From: Bryobacterales bacterium | GTDB lineage: Bacteria; Acidobacteriota; Terriglobia; Bryobacterales; Bryobacteraceae | DNA length: 64,000 bases | Assembly: GCA_020846745.1 (NCBI GenBank) | Contig: JADLDI010000099.1 | Location: 1 to 64,000, forward strand | Direction: 5' to 3' | In this document: positions 17,145-24,314 of the stretch, piece by piece | How positions within the stretch are numbered: the stretch's first letter is position 1 | Layout: every line of letters starts with the position of its first letter | Notes under the pieces: generated by a model | Database searches by the model: none | The model's input: the letters and a program-made list of their open reading frames with translations, nothing else | Told to the model about the DNA's origin: nothing | Program-made: the position numbers and the translations under genes

Positions 17145-20100
17145 ATGCAGGTTCATCGCTGGAAACGGTTTTTGATACTTTGTTGTCTGCTGACACCCGG
17201 AGCTTGTGCGCAGGACGTGGCAGGGATTATCAGCGGCTCGGTTACGGACCCGTCGGGTGCTACGGTTCCGCGCGCTCAGATTGTTCTTACTCACCCGCGA
17301 ACGGCGCTCACGCAGCGGCAAACTACCGGGGATTCGGGGTTGTTCACGTTTCCTTCGCTGCCGCCTGGGGACTATGAGCTTGCGGTGACCGCGCGTGGGT
17401 TTGCGGAACACCGGATTGAGCATGTGCGTGTTGAGATTGGCGGAACGGTACGGCTGCCGATTGAGCTGGCAATTACGGGGACGGAGAAGATTGAGGTATT
17501 GGCTGCCGCGGAGCATGTAGATCGGGATTCGAACACTTTGGGGCAGACGGTGACCAGCCGCCAGATTTTGGATTTGCCGCTGAATGGGCGCAATTTTACG
17601 CAATTGGGTTTGTTGCAAGCAGGTGTTGTGCCGCTTACCAATGGGCTGGTGAGCGCCGGCGGAACGATTAAGGCTACGCAGGCGTTTGCGGTAAACGGGC
17701 AGCGGCCGGAGTCGAATAACTACTTACTTGATGGCGTGCGCAATGTGAACCGGATGGATGGAGGGTTTGCGATCCGGACACCGATTGATGCGATCCAGGA
17801 GTTTCGCATTCTGACGCAGACCGCGCCCCCGGAGTATGGTTCGGCAGGGGCGGCTTCGGTTTCGGTGATCACACGGTCGGGCGGAAACGACGTACACGGG
17901 TCGTTATATTACTTCGGGCGGAACGATGCCGTGGATGCGCGGAACTTCTTTTCGGAGAAGGTCGAGCCGCTGAAGCAGCATCAGTATGGGTCGACCGTGG
18001 GCGGACCCATCCGGCGGAATAAGTTGTTCGCGTTCGGATACTACGAAGGCTTTCGCAACCGGCAGGGGATTACGAAGACGGCAACCGTGCCGACGCCGGC
18101 TGAGCGGGCTGGCGACTTCAGCGCGCTACAGGACCCGACGACCAACAACATGCTGATCAACTTTTTGACGGGACAGCCGTTTCCAGGGAACCGGATTCCG
18201 AGTCAGGCGTTCAATCCAGTGTCGCAGCGTGTGCTGGATTTCTTTCCGTTGGGGAACGTGTCGCCATCGCTCTATCGAGCGACGCAGGTGCAGCGCAACG
18301 ATGTGGACCAGGGTGGAGTGAGGATCGATGCGGTGTTGCGGGAGCAGGATCAGCTTGCAATCCGGTATGCGGTTTCGTCGGGTTCGAATTTCAATCCACT
18401 ATCGGTTCGCGGGGCGGATGTGCCGGGGTTCCCGACAGGGGATGATTTGCGGACACATTCGGCGACCGTTTCGCATACGCATTTGTTCGGCCCTAGCGTG
18501 TTGAATAACGTGAGGGTCGCGTATTTCCGCGAGACCTTTTTCTTCGATCAGCGGTTCAATCACACGACACCGCGATCACTGGGGTTTAAATACGACAACA
18601 CGTTTGAACCGGCGCTGGGTCCGCCGTTCTTTATCGTGAACGGGTATTCGAGCGTGGGGAATCCGATTACGGGTCCACGAATCAGTGCGCAGAACGACTA
18701 CGAAGTTTATGACGCGTTGTCGATTGTGCGCGGGGCCCACAGTATCAAGGTGGGCGGTAGTTTCCGGCGCACGCAGATCAATATCAGCCAGGGGATCGCG
18801 GCGAATGGCTTTTTCGTGTTTGCGCCCTTTCCGACGAACAATCCGTTTGCGAATTTCCTGATCGGATTTCCAGTGGTGTTCTTTCAGGGCGGCGGAGATT
18901 TTCAGCGCGGGTTGCGGACATTCGAAGGCGCAGGATACGCGCAGGACCAGTGGCGTGTGACGCCGAAAGTGACTGTGAATTACGGGTTGCGTTACGAAGT
19001 GAGCGCGCCGTTTTCCGAGATACGCGGGCGGTTGAACCAGTTCGCTCCAGGGCAGCAATCGCGCGTGGCGCCGGAGGCTCCGCCGGGAATTCTATTTCCG
19101 GGTGACCCAGGAGTGGCTAAGCGGATTCTCAGCATGTACTACAAAGGCGTGATGCCGCGTGTCGGACTAGCTTATGATCCGACAGGGAATGGACGCATGA
19201 GTATTCGCGCGGCGTATGGGATTTTCTACGATTCGTTTTCGAACGGAACCAGTATGCCGATGCAGGCGGCCGTCAGTGCGATTCCGTTTTTGCAGGCAGT
19301 GCAGATCGGTCCGCCGGCTTTGAACTATACGGACCCGTGGGGAGCGAGTGGGGCGCCGTTCCGGTCCGGCTTGTTCCCGAAGCCGGTGACGATGCTGACC
19401 GAGGAAGCGACGGGGCGGCCGCCGTACGTGCAGCAGTGGAATTTGTCGGTGCAGCATGCGCTACGTCCGGCGATGATGTTCGAGGTTCGGTATGTGGGCG
19501 CGAAGGGCACACGCATTCCGCGCTTCGTAGAGGCGAACCCGTCGGTGTATATACCCGGCTCGCAGGCTAGCGTCGATGCACGCAGAATTCATGCCGGGTG
19601 CCCGGCGGCAGGAGGCGTATGCAACTTCGCGTCGATAGGGCTGGTGAGCTATTCGACGAACTCGACCTATCACGCGATGCAAACGACGCTGTCGAGGCGA
19701 TTCCGGAGCGGGCTTGCGTTCAGCACGTCGTACTGGTTCTCGAAAACGCTCGATTACGTTTCGTCGATGAACGTGGCCGGGTCCGCTCCACGGCTAGTGT
19801 CGGGCGAGAACGATATCGCGCAGAATCCGTTCGACCTCCGGGCCGAACACGGGCCGTCGCTATTCGATGCCAAGCATCGCTGGACAGCGAACGCCACGTG
19901 GGCGCTGCCGTTCGGGAAGACGCTAAAGGGCTCTGCGGCGACGGTATTCAAGGCTTGGCAGTTGAACGGCATTGTCAACATTTCGTCCGGCACGCCATTT
20001 ACGGTTTACGATACGCGGAATGTGGCGCAGCAGGGATCGCATCCGGAGATTAGCGGGTTTGCCGGAAGCCGGCCGGATTTGACTTCCGATCCGAATCGCG

Positions 20101-20417
20101 GACCGCGGACAGTGGAACGGTGGGTATCGCCGTCAGCATTCCGGCGGTTGAATGCGGTGACGGAGGCTGGGCGGTTTGGGAATGCAGGACGGAATGTTGT
20201 GCGCGGTCCGGGGCAGAGTACGGTGGATTTGTCGGCGTTCAAGAATTTCAGCCTCTCGGAACGCTGGAAGGCGCAGTTCCGATTGGAAGCATTCAATATC
20301 GCGAACCACGCGAATTTCGGGATTCCGGTGAACGATTTGGTGTCGCCGAATTTCGGGCGGATCCTGGAGGCCGGATCGCCACGGGTGTTCCAGGCTGCGC
20401 TGAAGATCCTGTTTTGA
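17145..20417 (+). CDS. Oar-like TonB-dependent outer-membrane receptor 1
   Basis: A 1090-residue outer-membrane protein. Signal peptide (FLILCCLLTPGACAQ, about residues 8-23), carboxypeptidase-regulatory beta-sandwich (about 25-115; GSVTDPSGATVPRAQIVL), plug (about 120-240; LPLNGRNFTQLGLLQAGVV, NGQRPESNNYLLDGV), then a C-terminal barrel of about 800 residues ending in an aromatic residue (ALKILF). These receptors import large or scarce substrates with TonB energy. The ligand is unknown. No strong Shine-Dalgarno precedes ATG 17145, so the start is by signal peptide. The two selenoprotein-type genes begin 28 bases after its stop and may share its transcript. Confidence 0.92.
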   Translation: MQVHRWKRFLILCCLLTPGACAQDVAGIISGSVTDPSGATVPRAQIVLTHPRTALTQRQTTGDSGLFTFPSLPPGDYELAVTARGFAEHRIEHVRVEIGGTVRLPIELAITGTEKIEVLAAAEHVDRDSNTLGQTVTSRQILDLPLNGRNFTQLGLLQAGVVPLTNGLVSAGGTIKATQAFAVNGQRPESNNYLLDGVRNVNRMDGGFAIRTPIDAIQEFRILTQTAPPEYGSAGAASVSVITRSGGNDVHGSLYYFGRNDAVDARNFFSEKVEPLKQHQYGSTVGGPIRRNKLFAFGYYEGFRNRQGITKTATVPTPAERAGDFSALQDPTTNNMLINFLTGQPFPGNRIPSQAFNPVSQRVLDFFPLGNVSPSLYRATQVQRNDVDQGGVRIDAVLREQDQLAIRYAVSSGSNFNPLSVRGADVPGFPTGDDLRTHSATVSHTHLFGPSVLNNVRVAYFRETFFFDQRFNHTTPRSLGFKYDNTFEPALGPPFFIVNGYSSVGNPITGPRISAQNDYEVYDALSIVRGAHSIKVGGSFRRTQINISQGIAANGFFVFAPFPTNNPFANFLIGFPVVFFQGGGDFQRGLRTFEGAGYAQDQWRVTPKVTVNYGLRYEVSAPFSEIRGRLNQFAPGQQSRVAPEAPPGILFPGDPGVAKRILSMYYKGVMPRVGLAYDPTGNGRMSIRAAYGIFYDSFSNGTSMPMQAAVSAIPFLQAVQIGPPALNYTDPWGASGAPFRSGLFPKPVTMLTEEATGRPPYVQQWNLSVQHALRPAMMFEVRYVGAKGTRIPRFVEANPSVYIPGSQASVDARRIHAGCPAAGGVCNFASIGLVSYSTNSTYHAMQTTLSRRFRSGLAFSTSYWFSKTLDYVSSMNVAGSAPRLVSGENDIAQNPFDLRAEHGPSLFDAKHRWTANATWALPFGKTLKGSAATVFKAWQLNGIVNISSGTPFTVYDTRNVAQQGSHPEISGFAGSRPDLTSDPNRGPRTVERWVSPSAFRRLNAVTEAGRFGNAGRNVVRGPGQSTVDLSAFKNFSLSERWKAQFRLEAFNIANHANFGIPVNDLVSPNFGRILEAGSPRVFQAALKILF

Positions 20418-20445
20418 GCCTCAATTGGAGGGAGAGAGAGACGCG

Positions 20446-21042
20446 ATGGAAGCCATGTTTCTGCCCGGTGTGGAGAAGAACATGAAGCCCGGCCCTTACG
20501 CCGATGTTGTGCGAATGATGCAGCAGGCGGGGCGCGAGTATCCGCAGATCTGGCATCTGTTTGGGTTTCATCCAACGGCGACGGTACACCTGGCGCGATT
20601 CACGCAGGAGATCATGCGCGAAGAGGCGCCACTCAGCCCTGGGCTGCGGGAGTTGATTGCAGCTTATACGTCGTATCGGAACGATTGCCCGTTTTGACTG
20701 AAGTCGCACGCCGCGGTCGCGGTGGAACTGTTAGGGAGTGAAGAGCTGGTGTGGAGTGTCCTGCGAGATCTCGAGAACTCGCCGCTGGCGGAGAAGGAGA
20801 AGGCGCTGTTGCGGTTTGTGGACAAAGTGAATCGCGATTCGCCACGGATCACGGCTGAGGACATGCAGCCGCTATACGCGGTTGGGTGGACGGATGAGGA
20901 GATCTACTTCGCGATCACCGTGTGTGCGCTGTTCAATTTCTACAACCGGTGGATTGATGCGTGTGGCGTTCATGCGCTATCGGATGAGGCGCATCGTGAG
21001 GGAGGAAAGCGGTCGGCTATGCAGGGGTATGTCCGCAAATAG
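20446..21042 (+). CDS. AhpD-like / carboxymuconolactone-decarboxylase-family selenoprotein (UGA = Sec84)
   Basis: Read through one in-frame UGA (20695-20697), this is a 198-residue alpha-helical protein of the AhpD/CMD family. The active site is E69, C81-P-F-U84 and H88. In AhpD the order is Glu, then 12 residues to CxxC, then His four after the second Cys, and here the spacing is identical with Sec replacing the second Cys. The C-terminal half (about 88-198; EKEKALLRFVDKVN, GWTDEEIYFAITVCALFNFYNR, IDACGV) is intact and matches the peroxidase-related branch. A SECIS-like hairpin follows the UGA. Start ATG 20446 follows a purine-rich SD (GGAGGGAGAG). Probable role: thiol/selenol peroxidase or disulfide reductase in the cytoplasm. 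A pseudogene is the alternative but is less likely. Confidence 0.85.
20707..20724 (+). promoter_or_regulatory. SECIS-like hairpin of the AhpD-like gene
   Basis: CCGC-GGUC-GCGG (20711-20722) forms a 4-bp stem with a GGUC loop. It is extended by CA/UG across a two-base bulge. The loop GG lies at nucleotides 18-19 after the UGA (E. coli fdhF: 19-20, loop AGGUCU). SelB recognises the apical GGU and a bulge in such hairpins. Pairing was done by eye. Confidence 0.7.
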
Positions 21043-21046
21043 CGTG

Positions 21047-21214
21047 ATGAGGGGGAAGGTGTTCGAGGTGACCAAATCTTATGCGTCGCCGGCTTCGGTA
21101 ACATTGGCGGCGCCGGCCGCGGTGACATTGGCGGCGGCGGTGTCGAGGCTGTTTCTTGCTGCGTATCCGGCTGAGAAGAGACGGGAGATCGGGGGTGTTG
21201 AGTGCGCATCGTGA
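21047..21214 (+). CDS. Possible small hydrophobic protein between the two selenoprotein genes
   Basis: A 55-codon frame starts 4 bases after the AhpD-like stop and overlaps the deiodinase-like start by 13 bases, a coupling-like layout. The middle, ASPASVTLAAPAAVTLAAAV, is Ala/Val-rich and encoded by an imperfect 24-base duplication. A basic tail PAEKRRE follows. No Shine-Dalgarno is obvious and no family is recognised. It may be real, or simply an open frame in a GC-rich spacer. Confidence 0.35.
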   Translation: MRGKVFEVTKSYASPASVTLAAPAAVTLAAAVSRLFLAAYPAEKRREIGGVECAS

Positions 21215-21906
21215 GATTGGCGGGCATCGCATTGGCGGGCTTGGCCGGCTTATACATCGCGGCGACGGCTGCGCTTTACGCGGCGATGCGCCAGCCGCCG
21301 GAACGGTTCGGGGCGATTATGGCGAAGGTCCCGATGGTGGCGATGATGGTGTTGCCGTTCCGGCCGCTGTGGATGTCGGCGCGGGGCGGGCAGTTGCAGG
21401 TGGGCGATGCGGCGCCTGATTTCGTGCTGCCGACGGCGGATGGCAGCCGCAAGGTGAAGCTATCGGACGAGTGGCGGGAGCGGCCGGTGGTGCTTGTATT
21501 CGGCAGCTACACTTGACCGCCATTTCGCCGGGAGGTTCCCGAGCTGAACAGATTGTACGAGTCGTATGGAGATCGCGCGGCATTCTACATCGTGTACATC
21601 CAGGAAGCGCATCCGACGGACTTGTGGCAGCTACCGTCGAACATCAAGGATGACGTGCTGTTCGCGTCACCACGGTCGGATGAAGAGCGGACGAGGACAG
21701 CTTCAGCATGCGTGCGGAAGCTCGGAATCCGGGTGCCGGCGGTGCTGGATTATATCGAGAACGGGACGGAGCGCGCGTATACGGCCTGGCCGGATCGGAT
21801 CTTTGTGATCGACCGGAAGGGTGCGGTGGCGTTTAAGAGCGCGCCGGGTCCTTATGGGTTCTCCACGAAGAACTTGGAAGCAGCGTTGCGGGAGATTGCG
21901 AGGTAG
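21202..21906 (+). CDS. Iodothyronine-deiodinase-like thioredoxin-fold selenoprotein (UGA = Sec105)
   Basis: Read through one in-frame UGA (21514-21516), this is a 234-residue protein. An N-terminal membrane helix (about 5-28) is followed by a linker and a thioredoxin fold. The entry is GDAAPDFVLPTADGS, the active site is VFGSYT-U105-PPFRREVPEL and the next block is FYIVYIQEAHPTDLW. Vertebrate deiodinases read NFGSCT-U-PPF or PSF and YIEEAHASDGW at the same places. The C-terminal parts PAVLDYIENGTERAYTAWPDRIFVI and SGPW/APGPYGF-like segments also match. Start GTG 21202 has GGGGG six bases upstream. In bacteria the substrate is unknown; reductive dehalogenase, peroxidase or disulfide chemistry are possible. 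It was probably anchored facing the periplasm. Confidence 0.88.
21527..21544 (+). promoter_or_regulatory. SECIS-like hairpin of the deiodinase-like gene
   Basis: CGGG (21529-21532), loop AGGUU (21533-21537) and CCCG (21538-21541) form a clean hairpin. GC pairs extend it on both sides around a bulged A (21542). The loop GG is at nucleotides 18-19 after the UGA, identical to the hairpin in the upstream gene. Confidence 0.75.
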
Positions 21907-21950
21907 GTGGAGTGGGGGGGTACTGGACCCGGGGGTAAAGCAGAGTTCGC

Positions 21951-23018
21951 CTAAACGGGGGCGGCGTGTTCGCGGCCGACGATGGCGCGCATGCCGGCGG
22001 AAATTACTTGCTGGGCGCGGACGCCGTCGCGATGGGAAGTCGGGAACGGTGAGCCGGAGCGGCAGCTGTCGATGAAGGCGGCGACTTCGGCTTTGTAGGC
22101 GTGACCGAAGCGGTCAACAAACTCGGGTAGCGGCTTGCCGTAGTTGCGCATGGTGAACGCCTTGTGCGCAATCGGCTCCGCGGTGTGACGCCTGGCGTAG
22201 GCTTCGACCGTGATTTCAAAGGGGCGCTGGTCGAAGCGGCCGACGTGGATCTGGCCCTTTTCGCCGAAGATGATGGTTTCGACGCGATAGCCGGAGACGT
22301 GATTGCGGCTGACCTGGACCTGGGCAACGGCATCTTTGAACCACATATACAGGAGGGCGTCGTCGAAATCCTCATCGCATGTAGTGTAGGCGTGGCTGTA
22401 GATGCGGGTGCCGAGCGCGAGGGCGGCTTCGGGGAGTTGGCCGGTAAGCCACAGAATCTCGTCGACATTGTGGACGGACATGTCGGGCAGGATGCCGCCG
22501 CTCTTGTACCCGTCGGGGGCGGGGTTGGAGTCTTCGAGCGCCGAGTAGATTTTGAAGACGCGGCCGATGACGCCCGATTGCATCAGTTCGCGAGCGTACT
22601 GGAGAGGCGGATCGAAGCGGCGCTGGAAAGCGAGCATCAGGGCATTGGGATGGTCGCGGTCGAGTTCAGCGGCAAAGGTAAGGTCGCCTTCGAGGGTCCC
22701 GGTGAGCGGCTTTTCGAGTAGCACGCGTTGCCCGGCGGCGATTAACACGGCGGCGTGTTGCTGATGGTTTTCCGTCGGAGTGACGACGACTGTCACATCG
22801 GCAACCTTCGCGGCGGCCAGATCGTTGACGGAATCGAAGACGGCGGCGTCACAGCCGATGTCGGCGGCGCATCTGGCGGCGCGTCCCGGGACGGGGTCGG
22901 CGAGGGCGGTGACCGTGCAGTTGCCGGTTTCGCGGGCGAGTTCAGCGCAGTGAAGGGCGTGGACCACGCCCATGCGGCCGAGTCCGGCCACGGCGATTCG
23001 AAGGTTGGAAGAAGACAT
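21951..23018 (-). CDS. Gfo/Idh/MocA-family oxidoreductase
   Basis: A 355-residue NAD(P)-dependent sugar or inositol oxidoreductase. N-terminal Rossmann fold (about 5-125) with VAGLGRMGVVHALHCAEL and VVVTPTENHQQHA, VLLEKPLTGTLEG. The C-terminal beta-sheet substrate domain contains GGILPDMSVHNVDEILWLTG, the family's active-site His region. It lies 5 bases downstream of a periplasmic sugar-binding protein on the same strand, so the pair probably takes up and oxidises one carbohydrate-like molecule. No ABC permease or ATPase is next to it. Confidence 0.92.
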   Translation of the reverse strand: MSSSNLRIAVAGLGRMGVVHALHCAELARETGNCTVTALADPVPGRAARCAADIGCDAAVFDSVNDLAAAKVADVTVVVTPTENHQQHAAVLIAAGQRVLLEKPLTGTLEGDLTFAAELDRDHPNALMLAFQRRFDPPLQYARELMQSGVIGRVFKIYSALEDSNPAPDGYKSGGILPDMSVHNVDEILWLTGQLPEAALALGTRIYSHAYTTCDEDFDDALLYMWFKDAVAQVQVSRNHVSGYRVETIIFGEKGQIHVGRFDQRPFEITVEAYARRHTAEPIAHKAFTMRNYGKPLPEFVDRFGHAYKAEVAAFIDSCRSGSPFPTSHRDGVRAQQVISAGMRAIVGREHAAPV

Positions 23019-23023
23019 ATATG

Positions 23024-23977
23024 TCAGGCGACCTTAGGAGAGAGTAGCGCTTCGACGTCGGGTTTGCCGAGGTCGCCGCGGGTAATGATGCGAACGGGAA
23101 GATCGATGCGGTGGGGCGGCGTGCGGCCGTGGAGTCTATCGGCGAGCGAGCGGACGGCTTCGTAGCCGATGCGGAAGGAGTCTTGGACGAGCATGACGTC
23201 GACCGTGCCGTTCTTGAGCGAGGTGACGTGCAGATCGCTCGTGTCAAACGTAACAAGCTTCACCTTACCGTTCAGGCCGCGGGCGGTGAGGGCCTGGATG
23301 GCGCCGAAGGAACTGGCTTCACTGGAGGCGAATAGACCGGCCAGATCAGGCTGGGCGGTCAACATATTCTCGGCGGCGGCACGTGCCTTGGCACGGTCGG
23401 ACATGCCGAACTGGCGGGCGGCGATGGTGACACCCGGGAACTCCCTGGTAATGGTTTGCTCGAAGCCTTGCTCGCGAAGAACGGTGGAAAGCCCGCCGGG
23501 CTTGTGCATAACCATACCGATTTTGCCGTGATTGCCGATCAAGGTAGCAAGGCGCCGCGCGGCAGTGCAACCCGCCTGGAGATTATCGGTAGCCACAAAG
23601 GTGACGTAACCTTCAACGTTCACGCCGGAATCGAAGATGCTGACCGGGATACCTGTGCGGAGGGCCCGGTCGACCGGTTGGGCGAGTGCACGTTCGTCAG
23701 TAGCCGAGATCGCCAACGCGTCGACGTGCCGCGCCACCATGGCGTCGACTATCTGAATCTGCCGGCCATGGTCAGTCTCTTCGTTCGGCCCGTTCCAAAG
23801 GGTTTCGACACCGGTTTCGGCCGCGGCCTGGTTGACGCCGGCATGGACCGCTACAAAAAAAAGGTGCGAGGTGGCTTTGGGCACAACGCCAATGAGCTTG
23901 CGGGCGCGGGACCGGCAACCGGCAGCGATGGGTGGGGCGAGAAGTAAGATCTGGCGCCGCGAGGGCATCCGGATCAT
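23024..23977 (-). CDS. Sugar-type periplasmic binding lipoprotein (LacI/RbsB fold)
   Basis: A 317-residue substrate-binding protein. The N-terminus SRRQILLLAPPIAAGC ends in a lipobox-like AAGC (Cys about 21), so it may be lipid-anchored. IGVVPKATSHLFFVAVHAGV begins the type 1 periplasmic-binding fold. ISATDERALAQPVDRAL, VATDNLQAG and VTFDTSDLHVTSLKNGTVDVML are standard ligand-site and hinge blocks. It is followed directly by an oxidoreductase gene. Transport genes are absent locally. It starts divergently from the second TonB receptor, with about 340 bases between. Confidence 0.9.
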   Translation of the reverse strand: MIRMPSRRQILLLAPPIAAGCRSRARKLIGVVPKATSHLFFVAVHAGVNQAAAETGVETLWNGPNEETDHGRQIQIVDAMVARHVDALAISATDERALAQPVDRALRTGIPVSIFDSGVNVEGYVTFVATDNLQAGCTAARRLATLIGNHGKIGMVMHKPGGLSTVLREQGFEQTITREFPGVTIAARQFGMSDRAKARAAAENMLTAQPDLAGLFASSEASSFGAIQALTARGLNGKVKLVTFDTSDLHVTSLKNGTVDVMLVQDSFRIGYEAVRSLADRLHGRTPPHRIDLPVRIITRGDLGKPDVEALLSPKVA

Positions 23978-24073
23978 GATATGCCAATTGTGCCGCTCAG
24001 GAGGCGCCGATTCGAATCGACTGGCGAGTGGAATGAATTAAGAAAAATGAAGGCTAATTCATTGCACGCACTC

Positions 24074-24102
24074 TTGACGTATATGCGGAATTTGCATATT
24101 CT
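24074..24102 (+). promoter_or_regulatory. Housekeeping-type promoter for TonB receptor 2
   Basis: TTGACG (24074-24079), 17-base spacer, TATTCT (24097-24102). Transcription would start near 24109, giving a leader of about 205 bases before the TTG start at 24315. Confidence 0.6.
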
Positions 24103-24130
24103 CAACGGAACTGAGGTTCTACGGGTCCAT

Positions 24131-24159
24131 CGTAACTGGTCGTAACTGGTCGTAACTGG
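24131..24159 (+). repeat. Three tandem decamers CGTAACTGGT
   Basis: Units at 24131, 24141 and 24151; the last is 9 bases before diverging. They sit in the presumed 5' leader of the TonB-receptor operon, about 25 bases after the predicted transcription start. One turn of helix per unit would suit a multimeric regulator. Confidence 0.65.
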
Positions 24160-24314
24160 GATTCGGTGTCTTCCCGGGAATTCCAGGAAACAAGATCGTC
24201 GCTCCGCATTGGGACCTTATCGTAAGTGCGCGTCCGCTTCAGCCGATTGCTAAGTCTCGCCGCGCAAGGCGAATGGTAACTGTTCGACCGTGAATTGTAT
24301 TCGGGAGGGTTAGC

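Larger units (their letters stand above)
23978..24314. other. Divergent intergenic region with promoter and decamer repeats
   Basis: 337 bases between the binding lipoprotein (minus) and TonB receptor 2 (plus). It is AT-richer in its first part. It contains a near-consensus plus-strand promoter (24074-24102), three tandem CGTAACTGGT units in the presumed 5' leader, and no open frame I would support. Confidence 0.7.

Noticed and set aside
20425..21042. Two separate short genes or a nonsense pseudogene for the CMD/AhpD-like locus
   Set aside because: UGA is exactly at the second catalytic Cys, frame and family similarity continue, and a SECIS-like hairpin follows.
21202..21906. Frameshift or premature stop in a redoxin gene
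   Set aside because: No shift is needed; reading UGA as Sec restores a deiodinase-type active site and full length.
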